Positions 47,681-57,374 are shown, numbered from the stretch's first letter. The stretch: 64,000 nt of DNA from Candidatus Nitronereus thalassa (GCF_032191465.1 NZ_JAQOUE010000001.1:2480001-2544000); one strand, 5' to 3'. Notes: generated by a model not told the origin, from the sequence alone. Made by a program: numbers and translations.

Positions 47681-49008
47681 AACGTTTGAAACGGCCTGTG
47701 CAGATTTTTCAATCAGCCATATTTTTCCAAGCCTTTCTCTACCTGATAGCCTTTCCCTCGATGGCCAGTGGAGAAATTCAAACCACACCTACTCAGTTAA
47801 CCGAACAAGAACAACAGCTCGTAAACTGGGTTGGGTCTAAACAAGCGATTATGCTCAAAGATTTGGAAACCTATGTGAACATCAATACCTGGACAATGAA
47901 TCGTGATGGCCTTGATCAGTTCAGAGATCTCCTGGATGAAGAGCTCCAATCGCTGGGCTTTGAAACAACTTTGAAGCCGAGTGGGGAAATCGAGCTGCTT
48001 TCCTGCCAGGAAAAGAAAGTTACCTTTGCCCAACATTTGTTAGGGCAGCGCATTGGGAAGAGTTCAACCAAAGTGCTGCTCAATGGCCACCTGGACACCG
48101 TGTTCCCCAAGGATGATGAATTTCAAACCATGGTCATTGAGACAGATGGGAAAATCAAAGGGCCGGGCGTGTTGGATATGAAGGGTGGGATTGTGGCCAT
48201 GACCTATGCGCTAAAAGCGTTGCATCAGCATGGGCGGTTACAAAATTCCAACATCACGGTGTTCTTCAATACGGATGAAGAAGTGGGGTCACTGGGATCA
48301 CGACCCTATATCGAAGAATTGGCGATGCAGCATGATGTGGGACTGGTGTTTGAGGGATCGCATAACCATAAACTCGCGCGTCAGCGAAAAGGGCTGGGTC
48401 AAGCGCGTATCAAAGTGATTGGGAGAGAAGCGCATGCCGGCGAAGCGCATGTCGATGGGGTATCGGCCAACCTGGAACTTGCTCACAAAGTGATCGCCCT
48501 TGAGGCGTTAACAGACTACGAAAAGAAAACGACCGTGAATGTTGGAATCATGCAGGGAGGAGAAACGCGGAATACGCGACCAGGCTGCGCCGACGCCTTC
48601 GTCGATTTACGGTTTGCCGACAACCATGATGGGCTGGAGCTCAAAACCCAAGTGGAGAGAATAGCGTTGACCCGATATACCAACCATTCGGATTTCCCTG
48701 CCTTGCCAAAATCGGAAGTGTGGAGTGTACTTCACAGACCGGCCAAGGCCATACATCCAACAACAGACAATCTTATTGCCGAAGCCATGGGGCTGTCTAC
48801 TCTGATTGGCGAGCCAATCGTGGGAACCTATTGGGCCGGTGGTGGGACCGATGGATCACTGATGCAGGCTAAGGGATTGCCCACGGTGGATAGCCTAGGC
48901 CTTAATGGCGATGGTGTTCATTCCTCCAGAGAATGGACGACCACGAAGTCCTTGATGGCGAGAACAAAGCTAATTACGGTGTTTTTGGATCGGTTGATCC
49001 ATCAATAG
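47677..49008 (+). CDS. Exported M20 family metallopeptidase
   Basis: A 443-residue protein; GTG 47677 overlaps the kinase stop and fits a signal peptide (about 1-28, ending SMASG). M20 zinc-site motifs are seen: LLNGHLDTVF (His, near 128), PGVLDMKGG (Asp, near 165), FFNTDEEVGSLG (Glu pair, near 200) and the last His in GDGVHSSREW. The closest type is carboxypeptidase G2-like. Coupling to a two-component pair is unusual; it may be part of the response that the kinase controls. Confidence 0.88.
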   Translation: MKRLKRPVQIFQSAIFFQAFLYLIAFPSMASGEIQTTPTQLTEQEQQLVNWVGSKQAIMLKDLETYVNINTWTMNRDGLDQFRDLLDEELQSLGFETTLKPSGEIELLSCQEKKVTFAQHLLGQRIGKSSTKVLLNGHLDTVFPKDDEFQTMVIETDGKIKGPGVLDMKGGIVAMTYALKALHQHGRLQNSNITVFFNTDEEVGSLGSRPYIEELAMQHDVGLVFEGSHNHKLARQRKGLGQARIKVIGREAHAGEAHVDGVSANLELAHKVIALEALTDYEKKTTVNVGIMQGGETRNTRPGCADAFVDLRFADNHDGLELKTQVERIALTRYTNHSDFPALPKSEVWSVLHRPAKAIHPTTDNLIAEAMGLSTLIGEPIVGTYWAGGGTDGSLMQAKGLPTVDSLGLNGDGVHSSREWTTTKSLMARTKLITVFLDRLIHQ

Positions 49009-49037
49009 TATTCCCAAGTGAGGCCTGAAATTTCTTT

Positions 49038-50075
49038 CTAATGTAATCCGTCGTGAATGCCATCGGCGATTCGAGTTGCAACTCCCTCCTCGTTTTCTTG
49101 TTCTCGTACGGCTTTGATTCGGCCATAGAGACGTCGAAGGTGCTCTTCATATTCGCCTTTTTTTAACCCGGCGTGATCACGCTCAAAGATTCTCCCCAAC
49201 AGGTATCCGATGATTTCCATGACGTCTAAGAGCCTCGCATCCGGCTCCATGGCTTCTTCCGAGAAAAACTCCATGACCGCGACGACCTTCGGGCCTATGA
49301 GGATGGGAAAAGCAAAGCCGGCTTTCACACCGATTTCACTGGCCAAACGGGCTCGAGGGAAATTTGGGTCTTTCGTCACATTTTTGATCCATGCCGCTTT
49401 TCCACTTGCCAAGACCCGGCCTGGCAAACCCTCTCCCGGAACAAATTTCGTCGTATCGGTCACCTGACGAAACGTCTCGAATTTGATCCAATCCTTCAAA
49501 ATCCAAATTTTGCTAGGATTTAATAAGTCATTATCACCATCGCGAATATAGAGATGGGCCACCGGCCAACCTGTAAAGTCGCAAATGATTTTCATGGCTT
49601 GTTTTAACGCATCCTCTACCGGGTCATTGGTGTTGGAGATGACCGCAATCTCTTGATTCAATTTCAGTACGCTCGTTTCTTGCTTCAAGAGATCATAGGC
49701 CCGTTTCATTTTTTCGGATTCCTTCTGTTCTTCGAGGAATCGTACTTGTGCTAATGCAAAGACAGCGACAAGCCAGATAACGAAGATGGAAAGCGCTCGA
49801 TTGACTTCTGCTATCCAGAATGCTGCCCCAGGATCGGAGACGAAGATGCCTTCCAAAGTCAAAATAGTTCCAGCGATCGCCCCACCCAGAATCAACCGCT
49901 TGTCTTTCGCCATAAAGCCCAGCAAGACCAAAATGGTATAGGCTTCGCCGATGGACACCCCTAACGGGAACATGCCATCCACGATGGAAATGACGGCCGC
50001 ACTGAGGACGATCAGAATTAAATATGCCAGGGAAGATTTCGAAAACATGGGTTCTTTTTCAGGAAGTGGGGTCAT
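49038..50075 (-). CDS. Membrane GAF sensor, histidine kinase truncated at H-box
   Basis: A 345-residue protein: four to five membrane spans (about 13-110), a short coiled-coil (about 115-145), and a GAF domain (about 155-300; VPGEGLPGRVLASGKAAWIK). The C-terminus reads RIKAVREQENEEG then ATRIADGIHDGLH and stops. This is the start of the HisKA_3 dimerisation helix of NarX/DegS kinases, including the phospho-acceptor His, but the ATPase domain is absent; the next 29 bases lead directly into the oppositely oriented M20 gene end. It is probably a kinase remnant, or it has become a non-kinase sensor. Confidence 0.8.
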   Translation of the reverse strand: MTPLPEKEPMFSKSSLAYLILIVLSAAVISIVDGMFPLGVSIGEAYTILVLLGFMAKDKRLILGGAIAGTILTLEGIFVSDPGAAFWIAEVNRALSIFVIWLVAVFALAQVRFLEEQKESEKMKRAYDLLKQETSVLKLNQEIAVISNTNDPVEDALKQAMKIICDFTGWPVAHLYIRDGDNDLLNPSKIWILKDWIKFETFRQVTDTTKFVPGEGLPGRVLASGKAAWIKNVTKDPNFPRARLASEIGVKAGFAFPILIGPKVVAVMEFFSEEAMEPDARLLDVMEIIGYLLGRIFERDHAGLKKGEYEEHLRRLYGRIKAVREQENEEGVATRIADGIHDGLH

Positions 50076-50181
50076 ACAGTATTCTCAAGTTTACTCACTG
50101 TATGAAAGTAGTGAAGAGTTTTTCAATGGCCGGGAGATATTTCTTTTTGCAAAGGATGGTCAGTACGGCAATGCGCGTAGG

Positions 50182-51867
50182 CTAGAACGGGGATTTCCCC
50201 GAGACGAACTCATCCTCTAGCCAGATGACACAGTCAAAAATATCCAGAAAGACATGGTGGTCGGGAATGAGTCTGGGGATCAAATCAACGGCGCGCAGCA
50301 TCTGCAACGGTTGCTCGTTAATGTTGGCGAGCAATACGAGAATATTCCGTTTTTGCATATATTCAAACACGGATTCCAGCGCATGCGCGGCTGACTGGTC
50401 CAAATAGGGGACCCGATTCATCTCAAAGACGATGATCTTGACGGAGGGCAATTGTTTGAGGTTGTCAATTAGGAAGTGGGCAAAACCAAAAAAGACCGGG
50501 CCTGTGAACGATTTGATATACACATTGTCTAAATACTCCTGTGGTAAGACGAACTCTTCTCTCAGGTCGATCGGTTTGCGAACCTTGAGTGACCGAAGCG
50601 GAAACAGGGTAATGGTTTCTTCTCCGATATCCCCCATCTTTTTCATAAACACAAACACGGAGAGGGTCATTCCAGTGCCGACGGCCGTAATCAAATCAAC
50701 AAACACGGTCATGCCCAGGACGATAAAAAGGATGGCGCCTTCGGCTCGATCCACCTTCATGACTTCTTTCAGGCCATTGTAATCAATGATGTCAAACCCA
50801 ACGGTGATCAGAATTGCAGCCAGTACGGGGATGGGCACATATTGCACATATTTCCCTAATCCGAATAAAACGGCCAACAAAAAGAGACTCGAAAACACGC
50901 CGGATAGTCGAGTGCGCCCGCCAGCTTTCACATTGACGATTGACGACATCGTCGTTCCGGCTCCCGGCACTCCGCCAAAAAATGCTGAAACCATATTGCC
51001 CATGCCCTGACCAATGAGTTCACGGTCACTGTGGTGTTTGGTTTCGGTCATCTTGTCGACGATCACCGCCGTTAATAAGGTATCGATGCATCCCAAAGCT
51101 CCCAGGGTTACGGCCGCGCTAAGGATGAACGATGGTTGGGAAAAGTCAAAATGTAAGAAGGATTCAAATTGAAGTGTGGGTAATCCCTGAGCCACTTCAC
51201 CAATGAGAGGGACGGAAAAACCAAAACCGAGGGATATGAGCGTTCCTGCTATCAGGGCGGTGAGGGTCGCTGGAATGATCGTGGTGACCTTCGGGGCAAG
51301 ATAAATGATTGCCAGGGTCACCACGCCAAGCAGGAGGGCTTGAAGATTGGTGTGAAGTAAGGCTTGTAGCCCCCCTGTCAATACTTGGCGAATGGAGGAA
51401 GGTGCTGGTAATCCTATTAGTGGATAGATCTCGAATAAGATCAAAATAATTCCAATGCCTGTCATGAATCCCGACAGCACCGGATAGGGAATATATTTGA
51501 TATTGCCGCCAAATTTCAGGAGCCCGAAGACAATTTGTACGGACCCGGCCAAGAAGAAAATTCCCAGTATCGTGCCAAGGGCAAGTTCTAGGCTTCCTGC
51601 AAAGCTGATGGCTTGCGAAATCGTCAAAGCTGCGACCACGGTCATAGGGCCAGTGGGCGTACTGATGAGTGTGCGGGTGCCCCCAAAGATAACAGCCACG
51701 GCTCCGAGAAATATGGCGCCGTACAACCCCGACATGGCGCCGAGCCCGGATTGAAGACCAAAGGCCAAAGCCAATGGCAATGTCACAATCCCTGCGGTGA
51801 GACCTCCTAAGAGATCGCCCTGGATATGACGGAAATCGATTTTTGATTCCGGGGTTTCGTATGTCAT
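50182..51867 (-). CDS. SulP family anion permease with STAS domain
   Basis: A 561-residue transporter. The N-terminal membrane part (about 15-405) has GGLTAGIVTLPLALAFGLQSG, the TGPMTVVAALTIS segment and VPGAGTTMSSIVN, with about 12 spans. The C-terminal STAS domain (about 450-555) holds the DQSAAHALES core. SulP proteins carry sulfate, bicarbonate or other anions; substrate not decided. It follows the radical SAM gene by about 50 bp but is probably transcribed on its own. Confidence 0.93.
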   Translation of the reverse strand: MTYETPESKIDFRHIQGDLLGGLTAGIVTLPLALAFGLQSGLGAMSGLYGAIFLGAVAVIFGGTRTLISTPTGPMTVVAALTISQAISFAGSLELALGTILGIFFLAGSVQIVFGLLKFGGNIKYIPYPVLSGFMTGIGIILILFEIYPLIGLPAPSSIRQVLTGGLQALLHTNLQALLLGVVTLAIIYLAPKVTTIIPATLTALIAGTLISLGFGFSVPLIGEVAQGLPTLQFESFLHFDFSQPSFILSAAVTLGALGCIDTLLTAVIVDKMTETKHHSDRELIGQGMGNMVSAFFGGVPGAGTTMSSIVNVKAGGRTRLSGVFSSLFLLAVLFGLGKYVQYVPIPVLAAILITVGFDIIDYNGLKEVMKVDRAEGAILFIVLGMTVFVDLITAVGTGMTLSVFVFMKKMGDIGEETITLFPLRSLKVRKPIDLREEFVLPQEYLDNVYIKSFTGPVFFGFAHFLIDNLKQLPSVKIIVFEMNRVPYLDQSAAHALESVFEYMQKRNILVLLANINEQPLQMLRAVDLIPRLIPDHHVFLDIFDCVIWLEDEFVSGKSPF

Positions 51868-51918
51868 GAGATTTTGCGCCCTGTTCCGCTAAAGTTTTTC
51901 ACTGAGGATTGGGCAACT

Positions 51919-54120
51919 TTACACCAATAAGAGGCCGATGGCTCTAGCTTTTTCAAACGCTGGGGAATGCAGCATGGAATCAAATCCATTTGGTCCGTCT
52001 TGGAGATAGGCTACTCGAGTATCTTTAAATGTGGGATAGGAATGTCCTCCATCAGCGCCACGGGGTGTAGATCTGTGAATTAGGTCGAGCAGCCACTCTG
52101 CGTTTTCCTTCGGTAGCGTACAGGATTCATCCATGGTTCGATTTGGTAGGAACATGCGAACCCGATTTCCTTTTACTGTTTCTTGATATGGCTCTCCGCC
52201 GATCCAGACAAACCGGCGTTCGGACAACGATGGATCTTCTGGATATGGGGTCGCTAAGATACGCTTCACCCAATCACGCCGTACGTGTGGTTTGGATACC
52301 GGCTCGGTAAACCAGGCCCGGACATCCTGTTCTAACGCTTCGCCTTCGATGTATTGATGCAACGCGCTGCGCAATCCTTGCCCTACCCAATCCGGCAACA
52401 TGCCTTTCACATCGGCATAGACCAAATCATTTTCGGCAAATCCGCCAAACGTTGGTCCTAGTCGTCGAATTCCATAACGTTCAGGGTTTAACCCAATCGG
52501 GCTGTGTGCCGTGGCGGAGAAACGATGCCAGAAGGCCGATTGAATTAAATCATGCGCGAACAATTGGCGAACCCGTTCCAGGCTGTCCACGGCTTCATCA
52601 ATGGTCTGTCCTGGCAAGCCGTACATGAGATAAGCATGAATGAGGATTCCCGCCTGCCTACAGGCTTGGGCCACACGCACGGTTTGATCGACCGTGATGC
52701 CTTTTTTCATTTCTTCCAACAAGCGATCGCTGGCTGCCTCCAACCCTGCGGTCAACGCGATGCACCCGGAGGCCGCCAACAGGCGACACAGGTCCGGAGT
52801 AAACGCCGGTTCGAATCGCACATTGCCCCACCACGAAATCGTCACCCCACGTTCCAACAGGATCAACGCCAATTGTTTGAGGCCAGCCGGCGGGGCGGCT
52901 TCATCCACAAAGTGAAAACCCCGCGTGCCTGTCTCGGCCATCATCGCTTCGATGCGATCCACCAGCACTTCACTTGGGGCCGCTTCATAACGCCCGATGT
53001 AATCCAGACCCACATCACAAAACGTACATTGCTTCCAATAGCAACCATGTGCCACGGTCAACTTATTCCAATGCCCATCCGACCAAAGCCGGTGCATCGG
53101 ATTCAAAGTATCTAAAATCGACAAGTACTGCGTGAGGTTCAACCCTGAATAGGTAGGTGTGCCGAGTTCAGCCATCGTGGGGTTGCGTTCCTTGGCTCCA
53201 TCTCTCCACACCACCTTGGACTCCGTACGCAAAAATGTCCGGCAGAGATCTGCCTCTTCCCGCTGACCTTCAAGATGTTCCAGCAGACACAGAAATGGCA
53301 GTTCGCCATCATCCATCGTGATGAAATCCACGTAATCAAACACACGGGGATCATTCACCTGCCGCAACTCGGTGTTCGGATATCCCCCGCCAAGCACAAC
53401 GGTAATTTCGGGAAATTTTGATTTGAGCGCCTGGCCCATCCTAAGCCCGCCGTAGAGGTTTCCAGGAAACGGAACGGTCAAACCGACGACAGAAGGTTGG
53501 CACTTCTCTACATGTTGCCACATGGCATTCAACATCAGCTCATCGGGAAGGCTTGGCGGGGAAGCCAGGGCTGCTGCGATAGGATCGAACGATGACGCTC
53601 CCATGGCGATCGACTCGGCATATCGACTCAAGGCAAAGTGTGGCGAGATGGTCGCTTGGATCAAATCCGCCAAGTCTTCCAAATACAACGTGGCCAGATG
53701 CTTTGCGCGATCCGTTTGATAGTCCGAACGTTTATGGAGGGAGGTCGTGGATTCCTCATTGGTAAAGCGCGGACCTTGCGGAAGAAACTCTCCCTGGAAG
53801 ATACGCGTGGCCAACGTGGGATCACGCCCTTGTAAAAACTGAATAACGGAATCAATGGTCTCTACATAGGTATGGGACAAGCTCAACATCTGTCGAGCTT
53901 CACCAGGAAGGTCGGCATCGGTCCGTGAGCGCAATTCCTCAAAGACCCTCGTTAACCCGGATTGTGAAAACAAGCCCAACACCATTTCAATTCCAACATC
54001 GGCCTGGTCCACCGTGTACCCGCGTCGTCGAAGAAACCCCGTGAGATACGCGGTGGAAGGATAGGGCGTATTCAATTGTGTCAACGGAGGAATGATTAAC
54101 AGAATGGAAGAGGTAGGCAT
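51919..54120 (-). CDS. B12-binding radical SAM protein
   Basis: A 733-residue protein. The N-terminal domain resembles a cobalamin-binding Rossmann fold (SSILLIIPPLTQLNTPYPSTAYL; VVLGGGYPNTE). The radical SAM cluster motif is CYWKQCTFC (CxxxxCxxC spacing, near 355), one residue longer between the first two Cys than the canonical CxxxCxxC. A TIM-barrel with WWGNVRFEP and ALTAGLEAASDRLLEEMKKG follows. Substrate unknown. ATG 54120 is preferred; a GTG at 54132 is possible. Confidence 0.82.
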   Translation of the reverse strand: MPTSSILLIIPPLTQLNTPYPSTAYLTGFLRRRGYTVDQADVGIEMVLGLFSQSGLTRVFEELRSRTDADLPGEARQMLSLSHTYVETIDSVIQFLQGRDPTLATRIFQGEFLPQGPRFTNEESTTSLHKRSDYQTDRAKHLATLYLEDLADLIQATISPHFALSRYAESIAMGASSFDPIAAALASPPSLPDELMLNAMWQHVEKCQPSVVGLTVPFPGNLYGGLRMGQALKSKFPEITVVLGGGYPNTELRQVNDPRVFDYVDFITMDDGELPFLCLLEHLEGQREEADLCRTFLRTESKVVWRDGAKERNPTMAELGTPTYSGLNLTQYLSILDTLNPMHRLWSDGHWNKLTVAHGCYWKQCTFCDVGLDYIGRYEAAPSEVLVDRIEAMMAETGTRGFHFVDEAAPPAGLKQLALILLERGVTISWWGNVRFEPAFTPDLCRLLAASGCIALTAGLEAASDRLLEEMKKGITVDQTVRVAQACRQAGILIHAYLMYGLPGQTIDEAVDSLERVRQLFAHDLIQSAFWHRFSATAHSPIGLNPERYGIRRLGPTFGGFAENDLVYADVKGMLPDWVGQGLRSALHQYIEGEALEQDVRAWFTEPVSKPHVRRDWVKRILATPYPEDPSLSERRFVWIGGEPYQETVKGNRVRMFLPNRTMDESCTLPKENAEWLLDLIHRSTPRGADGGHSYPTFKDTRVAYLQDGPNGFDSMLHSPAFEKARAIGLLLV

Positions 54121-54280
54121 GACATCACACACCTACCATACTGACTAGGCTTTCTGCTAGGGATTAGGAGGAGGATTATGTTGAAAATATAGGAAAACTA
54201 TGATGTCCTATGGACCAAAGAGAAAAACTACGAATCTGGTTTTTCTAGATTTGTCCTATCTATTATGATCTGCTATTCCG

Positions 54281-54949
54281 TTATGGAACAAGTTCGTAGT
54301 CTTCACCGAATGCTTTTGTTTTAAATAAGCGAAACCTGACATCATTAAGATCCAAGAATGGAAAGCTTTTTTTATACCTTTCTATTAGTTTTTGAAAAGC
54401 TACCCTGCCATCAGGGTAATAGCGCCACAGCGTTGGTTCATAGGTACAATCTAGATAGAAGCTTCCAATAAATACTGTTTCATTTGGTTTGACGATAAAG
54501 CTCCCACCTATTGGTTTCTTATCTTTATATAGGATATCTCGTTGTGCGGTTAGAAAGCCTATCTTAGAAATCGAATCAGCTATCTTAATACTAAACGCGC
54601 TTATCCCGTACTCACCAGGTTCCAATGAGAATGCATAATTTAAAAATACCGAATCGACCATAAGTCGAGAAGGGCTATGTAGCACAAGAGTTGGCTCAAC
54701 CTCGTTGCTAATAACGGGCATTGGAAGCTTATCAAAGGCAAGGTTAATTAATTGTGCATTCTCATGAGTACCACAATTCCAACGCCGTCCCCAATTCACA
54801 TCCAATAACACAACCCCATTCAATTTATCTTGGGTATATGTATCTTTTGAAATTACATTAGTGCCTTGAAATTTTATAGGTTGAGTACCACCGGAACAGG
54901 CAGATATAGCTATAGTGACTATAAACGAGAGGAGAGTTTTATAGTTCAT
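54281..54949 (-). CDS. AT-rich lipoprotein of unknown function
   Basis: A 222-residue protein with lipoprotein signal MNYKTLLSFIVTIAISAC (lipobox ISAC). The mature part looks beta-rich, with several Tyr and Phe, and no family is recognised. The gene is markedly richer in A and T than its neighbours, and it has its own 5' region, which points to acquisition by transfer. Confidence 0.65.
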   Translation of the reverse strand: MNYKTLLSFIVTIAISACSGGTQPIKFQGTNVISKDTYTQDKLNGVVLLDVNWGRRWNCGTHENAQLINLAFDKLPMPVISNEVEPTLVLHSPSRLMVDSVFLNYAFSLEPGEYGISAFSIKIADSISKIGFLTAQRDILYKDKKPIGGSFIVKPNETVFIGSFYLDCTYEPTLWRYYPDGRVAFQKLIERYKKSFPFLDLNDVRFRLFKTKAFGEDYELVP

Positions 54950-55018
54950 AAGTTCTCCTTTGTCACTCGCAGTAAAAAGGTAACCTTAATCTTATTGAAT
55001 AACCTCCAGCATCGCTCC

Positions 55019-55159
55019 CTAATACACCACTTCACGCAGTTGCCTCACTCCGTGAAGAATGCCCATGGAGCGACGTCCTAGGGGCGTCAGCACATACTCC
55101 ACCTCGACTTGGAGTTTGTCGCTCATGACGGTTCGGTCCGCCAGACCAAATCGTATCAT
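55019..55159 (-). pseudogene. C-terminal remnant of an HxlR-type regulator
   Basis: Translating 55159 to 55019 on minus gives 46 residues with GLADRTVMSDKLQVEVEYVL followed by TPLGRRSMGILHGV. The E(Y)xLTPLGR wing is the signature end of HxlR winged-helix regulators, where a similar run reads GL..R.V......VEYSLT.LG. The helix-turn-helix N-terminal half is missing, and the sequence upstream is the end of the GNAT-nitrilase gene. It looks like a gene whose 5' part was lost by deletion. Confidence 0.65.
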
Positions 55160-55175
55160 GTTTCGCATAGGATGG

Positions 55176-56780
55176 TTACGATACCCGAATGATTTCTACT
55201 GGCTTTTTGGCTTCGAGATTGTAAAGATCAAGCCGTCGATCTCGTAAGGGACGCACGCTTCCCATCTCTCGTGTTTCGTGAAGCACGACCAGATCGAGAT
55301 CGCCGATGACGACGGTTTCGCTGTTGAAGTCGGCAGTGCCGGCAATCCCGTCCGTGGGGAAGGCCATATCGCTCGGCGTGCAGATGGCGGCTTGGCCGTA
55401 ATTAATAAGGAAGTTATCGACCTGGGGGAGATTCCCGACGTTGCCGGAAAGTACAGTATAAATGACGTTTTCAACTGCGCGCGCTTGGGCCGTGTATCGT
55501 ACTCGCAAGTAGGCCTTCCGCTCATCGGTGCTAAACGGAACGAACAAGACTTCGACGCCTGCCAGAGTCAGCAATCGAGCCAGCTCGGGAAATTCGATGT
55601 CGTAGCAGACGAGTATCGCAATTCGGGCATGGCTGGTTTCGAATACTTTGAGGCCCTCGCCAGGTTCTATCCCATATTCTTTCCGTTCATTCGGCGTTAC
55701 GTGGAGTTTGTCCTGTGTGTATACGTTGCCATTGGGGTCAAACAAATGTGCCACATTGCGAATACCGTTTCCGACATGAACCGGATGGGAACCTCCAATG
55801 ATAAACAGGCCTGAGCGTTTGGCTTTGGTGATGAACATGTCTCGATACCGGTCCACCATTCCTGCCAGTTCTTTGATGCCGTCCACCGGTTTCATCGTCG
55901 GGTCGAGCATGCTAAAGAGCTGCACGGTAAACAATTCGGGAAAGACCAGGTAATGACAATGGTATTGCTCGGCTGTGGCTACAAAGAAATCCACTTGATG
56001 TTCGAACTCTTCCCAACTTTTGACTGAACGCATTTCGTATTGCGCGGCGCAGACCCGAATTTTTCGTACGGGGCGTTTCATTGGCGAGGCGGCAATCATG
56101 CGTTTTGGTTGGCGGTACGCGGAATTCTTGAGTTCGAGAAAGGTGGCATAGTCCAAACTCTGTTCGTCCTGAAGGTAGCTCATGTGGACGCCCTTCACCT
56201 GGTACCCGGCTTTGAGGTGGGCAGTGAGCGCAGGATCTTTCAGCTCTCCCCGGCAAACTTTGTCCACGTATTGTTCGGCAGACAAGCGTCCGGCGTACTC
56301 ACGGTATCCTGGAATACGTCCTCCTGCCACCATGCGACGAAGGTTAAAACGCTTTAGAATATTCATCCGGGCTGCGTAGAGTTTTCCGGCAATGCCCAGC
56401 CCACGATAATCTGGATGCACGGCCATATCCGCGCCATAAAGATCATCGCCGGCTGGGTCGTGGGTGCTGAAGGTTCCATTACCTGTAATCTCCGCATAGG
56501 AGTACCACGGGGATTCGTCATCGAGATGGACGATTAGTGCCATTGCATATCCCACGACCTGTTTTCCGATCGTTGCAATGAGTTGACCGTCGGGGAAGGC
56601 TTCGATTTGCATCCGGAGAAGTCGTTCGTCACAAAGTCCCGCTGGGCCATAATTGGCATACGCGGCAGCTTGGCATGCGTAAATTGTCGGAACATCATCA
56701 AGCCGAGCACGGCGAACTTTGACGCTTGCGGCACGGGAAGTCAGTTCCTTTGGGGAAAGCTCATTCGCCATATTGAGCAC
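55176..56780 (-). CDS. GNAT acetyltransferase fused to carbon-nitrogen hydrolase
   Basis: A 534-residue bifunctional protein. The N-terminal GNAT domain (about 20-200) has the acetyl-CoA loop VHPDYRGLGIAGKLY. The C-terminal nitrilase-superfamily domain (about 230-515) has the Glu (VFPELFTVQ), Lys (KLHVTPNE) and Cys (LVCYDIEFPE) catalytic triad. This fusion is a known family in many bacteria, whose substrate remains unassigned. It is divergent to the small protein at 56982. Confidence 0.93.
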   Translation of the reverse strand: MLNMANELSPKELTSRAASVKVRRARLDDVPTIYACQAAAYANYGPAGLCDERLLRMQIEAFPDGQLIATIGKQVVGYAMALIVHLDDESPWYSYAEITGNGTFSTHDPAGDDLYGADMAVHPDYRGLGIAGKLYAARMNILKRFNLRRMVAGGRIPGYREYAGRLSAEQYVDKVCRGELKDPALTAHLKAGYQVKGVHMSYLQDEQSLDYATFLELKNSAYRQPKRMIAASPMKRPVRKIRVCAAQYEMRSVKSWEEFEHQVDFFVATAEQYHCHYLVFPELFTVQLFSMLDPTMKPVDGIKELAGMVDRYRDMFITKAKRSGLFIIGGSHPVHVGNGIRNVAHLFDPNGNVYTQDKLHVTPNERKEYGIEPGEGLKVFETSHARIAILVCYDIEFPELARLLTLAGVEVLFVPFSTDERKAYLRVRYTAQARAVENVIYTVLSGNVGNLPQVDNFLINYGQAAICTPSDMAFPTDGIAGTADFNSETVVIGDLDLVVLHETREMGSVRPLRDRRLDLYNLEAKKPVEIIRVS

Positions 56781-56981
56781 CGGGGTCCTTCTTGGCCGTA
56801 AAAGAATGTGGCATGGATATTACCTACAGAAAAAGTTGTGCATCCTAAAAAATCGCTGTCACAATAGTTTAGCCATTTGGTTACGTCAAATGAGGGTTAC
56901 CGATCCGGAGGATGGTTCACAGATCGGAATTTTAGGTATTTACCTCACGTCCATGAGGCGTGGTTCTCTCAGGAGGTTATC

Positions 56982-57374
56982 ATGTTCGGTCCAATTACTG
57001 TGCCCTTTGGAGTCAAGATGCTGTTTAATACCGTGAAGCTCAAACCCGATGTCAATTTTGATCAGGTGGAATTAGCGGTCGGAGAAATGTGCATGGTGGT
57101 GAAGGAAACGTACGGAGGGGAAAAGGGAGGATTTATTGCAGGCCAAGTCTTCAAATTCTCAGGTTTTGTGTCTGATGAAGGGTCGTTCTCAAATTCCAAA
57201 GCTGCGAATGACCATTATGCCATTGTGACCTATTGGCATTCGTTCGAGGATCATGAAAGATCCCATGCGGATGATATCTTCAAACAGAAGCTCAATGCCT
57301 TGTTAGCGCTTTGTTCTGAGACCCAAGAGTTGGGCTATGATTTGTTATGGCAAGGGGAAGCGAAAGCTTCGTAA
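56982..57374 (+). CDS. Small uncharacterised protein
   Basis: A 130-residue soluble protein. A textbook AGGAGG site six bases before the ATG at 56982 fixes the start, although the frame is open upstream to 56877. The sequence has an alternating pattern and a C-terminal FEDHERSHADDIFKQKL helix; it may be a ferredoxin-like alpha/beta-barrel, but no family is certain. It has its own promoter region of about 200 bp, shared with the divergent GNAT-nitrilase gene. Confidence 0.75.
   Translation: MFGPITVPFGVKMLFNTVKLKPDVNFDQVELAVGEMCMVVKETYGGEKGGFIAGQVFKFSGFVSDEGSFSNSKAANDHYAIVTYWHSFEDHERSHADDIFKQKLNALLALCSETQELGYDLLWQGEAKAS

Noticed and set aside
52552-53115. Open frame of 187 codons on plus inside the radical SAM gene
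   Set aside because: Antisense shadow; protein sequence has no plausible fold and many His/Arg from reverse codons.
54120-54132. GTG start at 54132 for the radical SAM gene
   Set aside because: ATG 54120 gives a normal N-terminus directly before the Rossmann-like strand; the extra four residues have no support.
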